64,000 nt of DNA from Sphingopyxis sp. LC363 (GCF_000756385.1 NZ_JNFC01000001.1:248001-312000); one strand, 5' to 3'; positions 26,110 through 35,431 are shown, counted from the first letter of the stretch. The notes: a model not told the origin generated them from the letters alone. Numbers and translations are program-made.

Positions 26110-29046
26110 TCATCGCCCGTGGCAGATTTTGTATTTCTTGCCAGAACCGCAGGGACATTTTTCGTTGCGGCCGACCTTTTTCCTCGGCTCAACCTCCCTG
26201 GGGGCACCGCGACGCTGATCGAACAGCGCCTGCAAAGGGGCAGGAATCACAACCTGTCGCTGCGGGGGACCGCCTTTGCGCCGAACCTCGCGAATGATGG
26301 CCTTCTGCTCCTGGAATGCCGCGCGATGGTTCGGATCCATCGCATCCTCGAACGGCAGCAGCCGCTCGACCTCGTTCGCCGCCGCATCATGGTCGCCGCA
26401 GTACGCAAGAACCACCGCATATAGAGCGCGAGCTTCGAGAACGGGCCCCGCGAGGCCCGCGCCTTGCAAGATGGGGAAGATGTTCCGTTCGAAGGCCTCG
26501 CGGGCGCTTATGAAGTCGTTCACCCAGACCAGTTCTTCGACAAGATCGAGACCAACCCGGACGAATGACTGGTAGGATTGCGACAGTTCGTAGAATTTCA
26601 TCGCATGGATGCGTGCGAGAGTAGATCGCTGGCTCTTCCGGCCCAAGGCCTGCGCGAAAAGATCGTGACTGTCTGCCAGATGTTTCAGCCGATCGGTGAG
26701 ATCTTCGTCTTTGGGAAGAAGCTCCCGAAGTTCGGGGGCGTTCCGTCCTATCACATCGTCGGGCCTGATCCCGAGCTCCCGATAATATTCGCCGATGAGG
26801 GCGAGTGCCTCACTTACCGCTGTATCGTTGTCGCCGAGCTTGAAGAGGGCGAGGGCGCGATTGTAGCGAAACACGCGCAGATGTTCGGGCTGGTCGGGAA
26901 GTCGATCCGAAACTTCGTCAAGCATGGCCCGGACGCCATCAATGTCGCCAAGCTCGGACAAGAGCAACATCCGCTTCATGCCCCAGGCCATCCACTCCTC
27001 GTCGCCGAGCTCGTTCGCCCTCAGCAGCGATTCCATCTCGTCGACCCGCTCCCGGCCGGCCTCATAATCTCCCTCGCGCAGATCATTGAAGACCAGGCCG
27101 TCGAGCGCCCACAGCCTTGTCTCGGCATCTCCGTTCGGATCGGCCGCGATCGTCAGCAGATAGGGTTCGATTTCCGGCCAGACCCCGAGTTCGTGGAACA
27201 ATTCGTCTGTGGCAAACTGCACCAATATTCTCGCCTGACCGAGAAGCCCGAACAGACGGATGAGCAGTCCTAACTTCGCGAGGCTCCAGTTGGTCCGGAT
27301 CGAGCTTACGATGACCCGCTGCAGCGAGCCCAAGGCTTTCTGCTCGAAGTCCTGACCCTTTGCCGAGACGTCCGCTTTGCCGAGTATCCTCACCGCGTCG
27401 TGAATTTTTAGGCCGCTATTCCCGAATAATTCCAGCGCACCCGTTGCGGGAAGCGCGCGCAACCGGGCCGTGGCCGCCTTCGCGTCGATGTCGCATGCGG
27501 CTTGAAGCAAGGCACTGGCTTCGTCCCGTGAGAGCGCGACATCGGCGAGGCTCAGGACCGCGATCGTTTCTCTGTCGACCGGCGGCAAGCCTTCGAACGC
27601 GCGCCTCAGGATAATCTCTTGAGCCGTCTCGACGATATTGGTCTGCTGCTCGATATCCGTACAAAAGGCCCTAATGTCGCCGCCATATTCGCGCGCCGCG
27701 ATCGTCGCCGCATTGAGTACATAAAATGGCAGGCCTCCGGTAATTCTGGATAGCCGCTCGCAATCGCCGAAATCGGCACGGCAACCAGCATCTTGAACTG
27801 CCGCCGCGATAGTGTCTTCGTCCCAGCCGTTCAGAGTCTCGGCTTGAATATCTAGTCCTGCTTCGAGTTCGGCGATGTGCCGACCCGGTTGGCTCAGCAG
27901 GACAAATCGGAGATTGGGGCCCCGTGCTACCAGCGCCTCTATATCGGCCGCGGGAATGCGGTGGCTGTTATCGATGACGACAGCCGCGTGAAGGCCGTCT
28001 TCGCCGAGCTTGATGCTCAGCGCGCTCACCATGTCCAATCCGCTCGCGCCCGGCAGAAGAATTTCGCCGAGCTTGTCGTTGGAGCGACCGAACATCTTCG
28101 CCGCCACTTCGCGCGCTACCGCTGACGCGAGCGCGGGTCCCGGCGTGTCCCCAACGTCGAGATAGGTGACCGGGAGCGCAGCATGGACCGCGGCCTCGGC
28201 CATCCAGGCGGTTTTCCCCGAGCCCGAAAGTCCCGCTATGATGCGGACGGGCTGGTCACTTAGCAGGGCGGGTTCGTCGACCTGGGCGCGGTACACCGGG
28301 GGCGGCGCCGGAAGCTGCTGCATCTGGACCACGAGCTGCTCGAACAGGTCCGGCAATTCCTCGCGGGAAAAACTGTGATCCTCGCGCGGAGGCGTGCCAG
28401 CGGATGCGAGCATGACCATGGCGGCCAGCTTCCAGGTCAGCGTCTCCGGCCTGAGCAACCCGAATGGCAGCTGCGCCGCGAGATCCGAGCAATATGCAGC
28501 CATACCGGCAACATTGTCGGCAGGTCGAGGCAGGCAATTGTCGGAGGGCTCAGGACCGCCTGGCCAATGCAGCTCGACATCGTCAGGCCAGTCATCCGCG
28601 GCAATCTTCTTGAGCAGGGCTGGCGACGGAGGCGCATTCGTCGCGATCACGAATCTCGCGTCGCCAGCTCGCAGGCCGTTCTGATGATCCGCACGTATGT
28701 CCTCGAAACGCTCTAGTGCTCCTGAAATATCACTGGGATTGAGGACGTCCTGCCGCGTTTTGACCTGCGCATAGATACGGGCGTCCGGAAGCTGGACTTC
28801 AATGTCCTCGTCCCGCTCGACGATGATATGTTCGGCTCCCGCCTTTCCCGCGAGGAGAAGGCACGCTGCCGCGAAAAGATGCTGGTAGAGGAAACCCCTG
28901 TGTACGGCCTCGATCCGGATGAGTTGGCGCTCGTCGAGAACGAGGAGTTCGTCGACCGGCGGCTGTGGGCGTTCTGCCTCATCCTCCGCGCGGTGATCGG
29001 CCGCATTATGACCGGAATTGTCTCCGGGATCTTCTGACGCGGTCAT
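26110..29046 (-). CDS. Cap4-like nuclease / STAND NTPase / TPR-like / SEC-C protein, Avs-like defence effector
   Basis: A 978-residue protein. The N-terminal domain (GFLYQHLFAAACLLLAGK, then EDIEVQLPDARIYAQVKTR near residues 80-100) matches the DUF4297/Cap4 dsDNA-nuclease fold, with the Asp and Gln-x-Lys pattern. A P-loop NTPase follows: GLSGSGKTAW with Lys278, and Walker B AVVIDN. The region after it is STAND-like, then about 400 residues of helical repeats resemble a TPR sensor. The last 22 residues form a SEC-C zinc motif (NEKCPCGSGKKYKICHG). Nuclease-STAND-repeat proteins of the Avs class sense phage proteins and cut DNA. The start at 29046 overlaps the upstream stop (ATGA), so it is coupled to the exported-protein gene. 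Confidence 0.75.
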   Translation of the reverse strand: MTASEDPGDNSGHNAADHRAEDEAERPQPPVDELLVLDERQLIRIEAVHRGFLYQHLFAAACLLLAGKAGAEHIIVERDEDIEVQLPDARIYAQVKTRQDVLNPSDISGALERFEDIRADHQNGLRAGDARFVIATNAPPSPALLKKIAADDWPDDVELHWPGGPEPSDNCLPRPADNVAGMAAYCSDLAAQLPFGLLRPETLTWKLAAMVMLASAGTPPREDHSFSREELPDLFEQLVVQMQQLPAPPPVYRAQVDEPALLSDQPVRIIAGLSGSGKTAWMAEAAVHAALPVTYLDVGDTPGPALASAVAREVAAKMFGRSNDKLGEILLPGASGLDMVSALSIKLGEDGLHAAVVIDNSHRIPAADIEALVARGPNLRFVLLSQPGRHIAELEAGLDIQAETLNGWDEDTIAAAVQDAGCRADFGDCERLSRITGGLPFYVLNAATIAAREYGGDIRAFCTDIEQQTNIVETAQEIILRRAFEGLPPVDRETIAVLSLADVALSRDEASALLQAACDIDAKAATARLRALPATGALELFGNSGLKIHDAVRILGKADVSAKGQDFEQKALGSLQRVIVSSIRTNWSLAKLGLLIRLFGLLGQARILVQFATDELFHELGVWPEIEPYLLTIAADPNGDAETRLWALDGLVFNDLREGDYEAGRERVDEMESLLRANELGDEEWMAWGMKRMLLLSELGDIDGVRAMLDEVSDRLPDQPEHLRVFRYNRALALFKLGDNDTAVSEALALIGEYYRELGIRPDDVIGRNAPELRELLPKDEDLTDRLKHLADSHDLFAQALGRKSQRSTLARIHAMKFYELSQSYQSFVRVGLDLVEELVWVNDFISAREAFERNIFPILQGAGLAGPVLEARALYAVVLAYCGDHDAAANEVERLLPFEDAMDPNHRAAFQEQKAIIREVRRKGGPPQRQVVIPAPLQALFDQRRGAPREVEPRKKVGRNEKCPCGSGKKYKICHGR

Positions 29047-29828
29047 CGTGTCGTGAAGGCTGCGACGACCTTGTTCGTCCCGTCCATGAGCAGGCCGCAC
29101 TGAATGTCGGCGACCAGGACCGTCGAATTCACCGTGATATCGGTCGGATTGCTGATCGTCGTCTTGCCATAGGGGTAGGTGGCGCGAACGACATTCGGGA
29201 GCTTCGGCACGACAACAAAGGCAATCTTGGCTTGGGGTTTGAAGGCTTGCGCTTCGGCGACGCTCATGGGGATGGTCCCGATGACCCCACCCTTGTTGGC
29301 GATGAAAAGCTCTTCGCCATAGCGCGCCGGTTCACCCTCGAAGATCGCGTTCTCGGTCCGGGTAATCTTGCTGATGGTGGCCTTCGCCCCGAAGCCATTC
29401 TGCGCGGAATAGGTGCCGGTCGTGACCTCGCTGCTCGAAATCGTCACGTCGAGGTTGCTGAGGGTGCTGGCCTTCGGACTTTCGACTTTTGCATAATAGA
29501 AGGTGTCCCAAGCGCTGAAGTTCGTATTGTCGAACAGGTAGGACTTCACCTCGAAGGCTCCGAGATCGGCATTATAGGCCAGATATTCCGCGCCTTCGAT
29601 CTTCTTCGAGATGATGAGGGGGCCGGAGCCGCCCGCTGCTGCGAGCCGGGCGCGGTATGCATCGCTGGTCTCGAATTCGTCCTTCGGCGCGACGGGCTTG
29701 ATGGACGCGATAGCCTGGTCGAAGGTCTGGGGCTGCACCATGGTGCCCGTATAGGCTGCACAGCCCGATTGCGCCTGCGCCAGTCCCGGCGCGCAGATCA
29801 GCGCCGCAGCCAGAATGATTTTCCTCAT
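29043..29828 (-). CDS. Exported protein of unknown function in a defence operon
   Basis: A 261-residue protein with a clear signal peptide (MRKIILAAALICAPGLAQAQ) and no later membrane helix, hence periplasmic or secreted. The mature part is beta-rich, with Cys residues near both ends that could form a disulfide. No family is recognised. It lies between the TrlF-like ATPase (39-base gap upstream) and the Cap4-STAND gene (ATGA overlap downstream), so all three are probably one transcript. An exported partner of two cytoplasmic DNA-acting proteins is unusual; it may be unrelated cargo or an envelope sensor. Confidence 0.75.
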   Translation of the reverse strand: MRKIILAAALICAPGLAQAQSGCAAYTGTMVQPQTFDQAIASIKPVAPKDEFETSDAYRARLAAAGGSGPLIISKKIEGAEYLAYNADLGAFEVKSYLFDNTNFSAWDTFYYAKVESPKASTLSNLDVTISSSEVTTGTYSAQNGFGAKATISKITRTENAIFEGEPARYGEELFIANKGGVIGTIPMSVAEAQAFKPQAKIAFVVVPKLPNVVRATYPYGKTTISNPTDITVNSTVLVADIQCGLLMDGTNKVVAAFTTR

Positions 29829-29867
29829 TGGTTTTGCTCCCCCTTGAGCCCGTGCAAAATATCGAGA

Positions 29868-32831
29868 CTAACGCTCCAGGCGAACGCGCAGGCGCCGTGC
29901 GCGCTCGCGAAACGCATGTTCCCCGCCCTCGAGAATGTCGCAGACCATCTTGCGGATCGGTGCATCTTCGAGGCCGCCGCTCGCATAGGCGATCTCGGGC
30001 AAGCCATCCCCCGGATGCGGGCCGGCCGATGCAACGATGACCTGATCGGCGTCGGTGTTGATCACCAGATTGGCGTTATGCGTGACGATGATGACCTGGC
30101 GCTTCGCCTTGGCCTTGAGGAACAGGCCGACGAGTTCATCATAGATCGACTTGGGATCGAGATTTTCCTCGGGCTGATCGATGATCAGCGGCCGCTCATC
30201 TGCGTTGTCGAGCGCGAGGTACAGCAGCAGGAGTACGATGCCGCGCGTGCCCGGCGAAAGTTTGCGGATGTCGACCCCATCATAATCGACGCTGTACCGG
30301 ACTTCGATATGATCGGTGCCATAGAGCCAGCGCGCGAACAGCTTGAGCCAGCCGCGGAATGCGGCGGCATCGCTGCGCTGTGCGAGAGCATGTTCGAAGA
30401 AGCTCTTCTGATATTTTTGGCGAAAGTCTTTGAGCGCCTCGGTCACTTCTTCGGCGGTCCCACTCTCCCAAACGCCGCGAAGCTCGTCATTCGCGGCCTC
30501 GAGCAATTTGCCCTCGCCGCGGAACGGGCCCTGTCGGCGAAGGTCCAGCAGATCCTCGCCGCGCTTTGCCCACTCCGCCATGTCTGCTCGGCGGGTGACG
30601 GTGAATGCAAGCTTCCCGAGCGTCCCGCCCGTCTCGTCCATTCGCGCCCGGATGGGTGCGTAAAGGTCGTTGAGGACCTGCTGTTCCGAAAACACCGCTT
30701 CGAAGATCCGCCGGTAGCTTGACTGCCTTTCCGTAGGCAGGCCCTTGGCGCGCTCCTCTGCGCCCTCATAGTCCTTCAGCTTGTCCTGCAGGACCGAGAG
30801 CAATTCGGTCTCGGTCGTGATTTTCGTCGACAGGGAATTGAACCGTTCGCGTGTTTCCTTGTCGACGTTTATGATATCGCCGAGCCGCCGGATTTCCGCA
30901 TCGAGCCGGCCAAGGGGAAGTCTCGTCAGATCGGCATCGTCGGCGATGAGCGGGGTCGCTGGATCGGTGATTGCGATATCGATCCCGCGCCACCCGTCAC
31001 GGTTCTTCCGGGTGGAGGACAGGTTGTCGTTGATGATGCCGTCCACATTGCCGCTGTACTGCGTCAGAAACGGGTCCCACGCCTCTCCGGCTATGCCGGC
31101 ATCCTTGTGGCGCTCTTGCGCATCGCGCAGATTTTCGGGCGCCTGATGGGTCCGGAAGTCCGAAACCTCGTCCTGGACGAGTAGCAACTTCTGCTCGCGA
31201 TTGGTCAGGCGCCTAACCCGTGCGCGCACTTCGTTTGCCGCCTCGGTCAGGGCCTCGAGGCGCTTGATCCGGTCCTCGCTGCCTTTGCGGACAAGCTTGC
31301 CGCGGTCCTCGGTGAGCTGGGTGATCTTGAGCTTCTTCTCGTCGACCTGCTTCCGAATGGCCACGATCTGAGATTGCTTCTCGAGCTCGATGTTGATCCG
31401 GTCGGACAATTCCTCGAGCTTCTGTTCTTCGCGGCGTCGCGCCTCGCGGAACCGGGCTGCCTTGAGGTCGCGAAGGTCCGCAAAATCGACCGCGCCCTCT
31501 CGCTCGGTCGGGCTGTGGGCGTCAAAGACCACGCGCTCGACTTCCGACAGCAGGCCATCGGTCATTCCCTCCGGTGAGCAGAGCGATTCCACGAACTGCT
31601 GTGTCAGGTATCGAGCGCGGGCGTAGCCGTCCCATGCCGCCGCGGCATTATCGAGGCCGCGTTCGGTGACAACGCCATTGCCCCAATCGAGCTTCACCGT
31701 CGCATCGTCGAGATATTCGCTCGCCCGAACCAGGAAAGACTGCATAGGGAGCTGGTCGGCATGGGCATCGCAGCCCGCTGCGATCATGTCGGCCAGCGCG
31801 GTCTTGCCGGACCCGCGCGCACCAATGATCGCGACGAGGCCCGGGTTGAGATCGATCACCGAATTGGGGGCCCACGGCGCATTCGTCAGGGTCACACGGT
31901 GGATCGTCTCAGACGGCGCAGCTGCGGGCGGCGCCTCGGTCCCGACGTAAGCGCGGCCCTCGGGATCGATGCAGGCCTGCTTCAGTCCGTCGAATGTCGC
32001 CGCACCTTTGATCCAGGTATAGCGGTCGCCATCGGGCGCGCCCGTTCGTTCCACAGAATGCCCGTCGCTGCCGTGCATGCAGGGCTTGAGCCCGCCGTAG
32101 GTCTCGCAGATATGCTCGCGACTGGTTTTTCGGCCGAGCCAAAATTCACGTTGCGCCGGGCTCGACGCGAACATGATGTGAGCAAAATGTTCAATCTGCT
32201 GGCGCAAAGCTTGGTCTGCGCCATCTTGAAGTCCCGATGTCCCATCGCCCTTCGCGCCGGCGACCGCGATCAGGATATTCTCCTGCGCCCAGCTCATCCC
32301 CTTATATTCTTCACGGAGCTGATCGAAGCTTACCTTGAATTGTTCGGAGCCGTGGCGAAGCGCTGAACGATCATCGGTCAGCTCGGAATTGAGCGAACGT
32401 CCCAGGCGGATCAGCTCCGAAGGATTACAGGCGAAGGTGTCGGTCGTGGTCTTGAAGGTCAGGCGCTGAAGGAAGCGCGTGAGCTGCTCGATATGATCGG
32501 GATCGTCGGGGCAGACGAGCAGATGGGCGTTGATCCACGACCGCGCGGTTCCCACGCTGAACCGAAGCTCGATATTCGGAAAGATCAGGTCGCAGTCCTT
32601 GAGGCGACCTTGCTCCTTGCGCGCGCGAACCTCCTTGTAGAGTTCAAGCCCGTAATAGTCGGTAATACCGAGCGCACGGATCGCCGGCGTCGCACCCTCG
32701 ATCGCGGCAAGATAGGCTTCCCAATCGCCCTTGAACTGGTCGTTGAAGATCGTGCCCGGGGCGTGGACGTGCGGATCCCATCGCAGCCACAACGATCCCG
32801 GTCCGATCGATTCCTCTTCCCCCACGGTCAT
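29868..32831 (-). CDS. TrlF-like PHP-domain / SMC-type AAA ATPase
   Basis: About 987 residues. The N-terminus has the PHP phosphoesterase motif WDPHVHAPG and, later, HGSDGHS, consistent with a metal-dependent hydrolase. A P-loop GARGSGKTAL is near residue 345. A long coiled-coil region (EARRREEQKLEELSDRINIE onward) and a C-terminal Walker B/D-loop IIDQPEENLDP with THNANLV follow, as in SMC/RecN/Rad50-type ATPases. This layout matches TrlF-family proteins found near defence genes. The Met at 32831 is preferred; a TTG start at 32852 would add seven residues. It is the first gene of the three-gene minus-strand unit ending in the Cap4-STAND gene. Confidence 0.78.
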   Translation of the reverse strand: MTVGEEESIGPGSLWLRWDPHVHAPGTIFNDQFKGDWEAYLAAIEGATPAIRALGITDYYGLELYKEVRARKEQGRLKDCDLIFPNIELRFSVGTARSWINAHLLVCPDDPDHIEQLTRFLQRLTFKTTTDTFACNPSELIRLGRSLNSELTDDRSALRHGSEQFKVSFDQLREEYKGMSWAQENILIAVAGAKGDGTSGLQDGADQALRQQIEHFAHIMFASSPAQREFWLGRKTSREHICETYGGLKPCMHGSDGHSVERTGAPDGDRYTWIKGAATFDGLKQACIDPEGRAYVGTEAPPAAAPSETIHRVTLTNAPWAPNSVIDLNPGLVAIIGARGSGKTALADMIAAGCDAHADQLPMQSFLVRASEYLDDATVKLDWGNGVVTERGLDNAAAAWDGYARARYLTQQFVESLCSPEGMTDGLLSEVERVVFDAHSPTEREGAVDFADLRDLKAARFREARRREEQKLEELSDRINIELEKQSQIVAIRKQVDEKKLKITQLTEDRGKLVRKGSEDRIKRLEALTEAANEVRARVRRLTNREQKLLLVQDEVSDFRTHQAPENLRDAQERHKDAGIAGEAWDPFLTQYSGNVDGIINDNLSSTRKNRDGWRGIDIAITDPATPLIADDADLTRLPLGRLDAEIRRLGDIINVDKETRERFNSLSTKITTETELLSVLQDKLKDYEGAEERAKGLPTERQSSYRRIFEAVFSEQQVLNDLYAPIRARMDETGGTLGKLAFTVTRRADMAEWAKRGEDLLDLRRQGPFRGEGKLLEAANDELRGVWESGTAEEVTEALKDFRQKYQKSFFEHALAQRSDAAAFRGWLKLFARWLYGTDHIEVRYSVDYDGVDIRKLSPGTRGIVLLLLYLALDNADERPLIIDQPEENLDPKSIYDELVGLFLKAKAKRQVIIVTHNANLVINTDADQVIVASAGPHPGDGLPEIAYASGGLEDAPIRKMVCDILEGGEHAFRERARRLRVRLER

Positions 32832-33003
32832 GGCGCGGCACGCTATCGTCAACAGGGGGGAAACGGAAGTGCCGCCGCCAGATCAAACCATTTTGGATCT
32901 ATTTTGTGCCGGGGCCTGCGGCCTGATCGCAGGGCGGCTCGGGCTCGCCGGAACCGCAGGACTTGCCGGCCGTTTCCCAGTGGCAACGTCCATAGGAGCT
33001 GTC

Positions 33004-33132
33004 ATGGCAAGCGCACCGCCCGACCCGCATCCCGATTCTCCCCCGACCGGCCCCGAGCAAGTTCCGGAGCAGGTTCCCCTTCCTGATGACGACGGTCGGG
33101 AAAGTGTCGAGGACGTGCCTGACGCAGAATGA
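33004..33132 (+). CDS. Small acidic proline-rich hypothetical protein
   Basis: A 42-residue frame beginning MASAPPDPHPDSPP, with a TAGGAG ribosome site seven bases upstream. It is rich in Pro, Asp and Glu with no hydrophobic segment. Short acidic proline-rich proteins are seen in sphingomonads, but no function is known. It could also be noise; the ribosome site is the main support. Confidence 0.35.
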   Translation: MASAPPDPHPDSPPTGPEQVPEQVPLPDDDGRESVEDVPDAE

Positions 33133-33342
33133 TCGTCGGGCCGCTTGGCTTCTCGCCTGCGGCATGGCGCCCGCATATCTGCGGAGCGGAAATGGTAAGC
33201 CCCGCTACATCGCTGCAGCGGGGCTTCCCTAGATTGCATCCGAAGATGCGATCAAATTCTGCCATTCTTTCGTCTGGACAGGTAAGTGAAACGTGCCGGG
33301 CGCGCGATGGTTCCGTGGGCTACTTCGAGGCCCGGAATTTTT

Positions 33343-34248
33343 CTATCGCCGCAGCGTGACCGCGATCGGGCAGTGGTCCGAATAATGCTTCTCGCCGGGC
33401 GCATAGAGCGTTTCGCTGAACCCCGTCCGGTCGGCGGCGGCGCGCCGGTCGAGCACGATATGATCGATGAAACTGTCGTAACGCGGATCGCAGGCCGGCG
33501 GCTGGCCCGCGTCGGCGAGCATCAAATCGGCGTTGGCCGGATCGCCATCGTCGATTTTAGTCCAGATCGCGTCGCCGGGAAGCGCGAGCCGCCGGTTCCA
33601 GTCGCCCAGCACCGCGAAGCGCTCGGGCCCGGCGGCGGCCGCGTCGATCCAGGCTTCGAGCGCCGGAATCTGGTCCTGGAATATGGGGCAGGCCTTCGCC
33701 TCGTTCCCGGAGAAGCAGCCTGACTTGAGGTGGATGCCGAGAAGGCGGATCGGTGTGCGGCCCTCGGGGCGGAGCGTGATGTCGACGCCCGAGCGAAGCT
33801 GTTCGTTGCCGCGCATCAGCGACGTCACATCGGCATGGCGATCGAAGGCCATATCCTTGCGGATCGCAAAACCGACCGCTTGGCGGATCACCGTCTGCGA
33901 CGGGAACTTGCCGCCGCAGGTGCCGCCCGGCGCGCCCTTCCGCGCTTCCATGATCACGACATATTTGGCGGGGTCGAAGACCCGCGCCGCGGCGGTCTCA
34001 TTCTCGGCCTCCTGAAAGGCGATCACATCGGCGTCGAGGTCGTCGACGATGCGGCGCATCGCGGCATAATCGCTGTCATCCCTGGGGTTGCAGCCTTCGC
34101 CGTTCCTCGCGGCGAGAAATTCCAGGTTCCAGCTCGCAAGCTTGAGCGGTTTCGATGGAGCAGACGGGTTCGCGGGTGCGGAGGTCGCGGGCGAGCAGGC
34201 GGCAGCCAGCAGGAGCAGGGCGGATGCGATGAGGCGGTGGGGAAGCAT
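33343..34248 (-). CDS. Endonuclease/exonuclease/phosphatase-family lipoprotein
   Basis: A 301-residue protein. A lipoprotein signal (LLLLAAAC, Cys near residue 18) directs it to the envelope. The EEP fold signatures are present: LASWNLEF (Asn), FQEAENE (catalytic Glu), GIHLKSGC, LGDWNRR and SDHCPIAVTL (terminal Asp-His pair). It should be a metal-dependent phosphodiesterase acting outside the cytoplasm, on DNA, RNA or a phospho-ester. It faces the HU gene and has no clear operon partner. Confidence 0.87.
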   Translation of the reverse strand: MLPHRLIASALLLLAAACSPATSAPANPSAPSKPLKLASWNLEFLAARNGEGCNPRDDSDYAAMRRIVDDLDADVIAFQEAENETAAARVFDPAKYVVIMEARKGAPGGTCGGKFPSQTVIRQAVGFAIRKDMAFDRHADVTSLMRGNEQLRSGVDITLRPEGRTPIRLLGIHLKSGCFSGNEAKACPIFQDQIPALEAWIDAAAAGPERFAVLGDWNRRLALPGDAIWTKIDDGDPANADLMLADAGQPPACDPRYDSFIDHIVLDRRAAADRTGFSETLYAPGEKHYSDHCPIAVTLRR

Positions 34249-34350
34249 CCGCCGCTACTGCCGCACGCCGCCACCGAGTGCAACTCGCCGTGCCGCGCCT
34301 TGGCGCGGCGCAGATGGCGCCGATCCGTCCGCGGCGCTATAGCGCCCGCC

Positions 34351-34371
34351 CGGCCGGGATCCTTCCGGCCG
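34351..34371 (+). promoter_or_regulatory. 5' leader hairpin of the HU gene
   Basis: Perfect 7-bp stem, CGGCCGG-GATCCTT-CCGGCCG, ending 17 bases before the HU start. The loop TCCTT is complementary to the AAGGA of the downstream ribosome site, so loop-to-ribosome-site pairing is possible. Loops GTCCTT and GATCCT occur in leaders of trbB and DUF736 gene 3. Confidence 0.5.
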
Positions 34372-34388
34372 CTCAAGGAGATGATTTT

Positions 34389-34664
34389 ATGAACCACGCC
34401 GAACTGTCGGACAGCGTCGCAACCGCACTTGGTCTGAGCAAGGCCGATGCGAAGAAGGCTGTCGATGCCGTTTTCGCTGCGATCACCGACGCCGCCGCCA
34501 AGGGCGACGAAGTCTCGGTGAACGGCTTCGGCAAGTTCAAGGTCAAGGAATCGGCCGCGCGTGAAGGCCGCAATCCCTCGACTGGCGAAACCATCCAGAT
34601 TGCGGCTTCGAAGAAGCTGACCTTCGGCGCCGCGAAGGCCGTCAAGGATCGTCTGAACGGCTGA
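34389..34664 (+). CDS. HU-family DNA-binding protein
   Basis: A 91-residue HU/IHF protein (MNHAELSDSVATALGLSKAD, GDEVSVNGFGKFKVKESAAREGRNPSTGE). The beta-arm motif GRNPSTGE is intact. It bends DNA and compacts nucleoid or element DNA. The start follows an AAGGAG ribosome site after a leader hairpin, and the gene ends in a strong stem-loop terminator. The frame from 34278 is rejected because the extra residues are not HU-like. Confidence 0.93.
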   Translation: MNHAELSDSVATALGLSKADAKKAVDAVFAAITDAAAKGDEVSVNGFGKFKVKESAAREGRNPSTGETIQIAASKKLTFGAAKAVKDRLNG

Positions 34665-34672
34665 GCCGGTAC

Positions 34673-34697
34673 GTCCCGCCGGCGTGCCCGGCGGGAC
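34673..34697 (+). terminator. Stem-loop terminator after HU gene
   Basis: Perfect 10-bp stem GTCCCGCCGG / CCGGCGGGAC with a 5-base loop, 8 bases after the HU stop. A T tract is missing, so efficiency is uncertain. The next 216 bases to the SRAP-like gene contain only further GC-rich palindromes and no gene. Confidence 0.6.
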
Positions 34698-34913
34698 GGC
34701 CGCGCGGCGGCATGTCGGGCGCGGCATCTGATGAGCGCGCTCTGGCCTCGCAGGCTCGGCCAGGGGTCGCACTTTTGTTTTGGCCGCGCGGCACACTCGG
34801 CTCGCTATCCTTGCGGGGCGGCGGCTAGGCACGGGAGCGCATCGCACGCCGCCCCGCTGCGGGCTCGCCAAGAGTGCGGTTGTTCGGGCCCTGCGGGCCG
34901 GCGACATCATGAC

Positions 34914-35426
34914 CTAGAGCGGAAGTTCCGCCTGTTTGCGCAAAGGCTCAACGAACAGCGTGCGACGCGGCGGTTCCTCGAACAGCAGCTCGTTCGGCAG
35001 GCTGCCGTCGAGCCAATGGTTCGCGTCGCGCCGCTGGATGATCACGCCGTGGCGCGACTGATAGGGAATGACATCGGCGCCCGCCGGGATGGTGAGGATG
35101 CGGTAGGACAGCGGCCAGTCGGCGAGTGGCGGGTCCCACACTGCGGCGAGATAGAAGAAATTGCCGCTGTCGAGCGTCACCCGGTAGCGGTGATCGCCGG
35201 TTCCCATGCGAAACTCGGACGCCGGGATCAGGCAGCGGCGCGCCGGGAAGGCGCGGCCCTCGGCGCGCACGAAACGATAATTGATCCCGTCGCTAAACCG
35301 CGGGTCGGAACCCCAAACCGCTTTGACCATTTCGATCTCGGTCATATTGTCGGGATTGCGCCGGACGAGCGCTTGCACGCCTCCGCTCGGGGCGTCGGGA
35401 TCGAAAGGGGTTGGCGCGATACCCAT
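34914..35426 (-). CDS. SRAP (YedK)-like protein lacking the catalytic cysteine
   Basis: A 170-residue protein beginning MGIAPTPFDPDAP, which aligns with the NIAPTQ block normally 30-40 residues into SRAP proteins. The later RRCLIPASEF keeps the active-site Glu and SRHGVII keeps the His. The N-terminal Met-Cys that forms the thiazolidine crosslink with abasic DNA is absent. The frame upstream (to 35489) offers no Cys. It starts six bases from an SOS box shared with the full-length SRAP gene on the other strand. It may be a non-crosslinking regulator or a degenerate copy. Confidence 0.75.
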   Translation of the reverse strand: MGIAPTPFDPDAPSGGVQALVRRNPDNMTEIEMVKAVWGSDPRFSDGINYRFVRAEGRAFPARRCLIPASEFRMGTGDHRYRVTLDSGNFFYLAAVWDPPLADWPLSYRILTIPAGADVIPYQSRHGVIIQRRDANHWLDGSLPNELLFEEPPRRTLFVEPLRKQAELPL

Positions 35427-35431
35427 ATGTG

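Noticed and set aside
28965..30722. 585-residue open frame antisense to the TrlF/exported-protein genes
   Set aside because: The minus-strand products have clear motifs and signal peptide. This frame crosses three gene boundaries without a recognisable domain.
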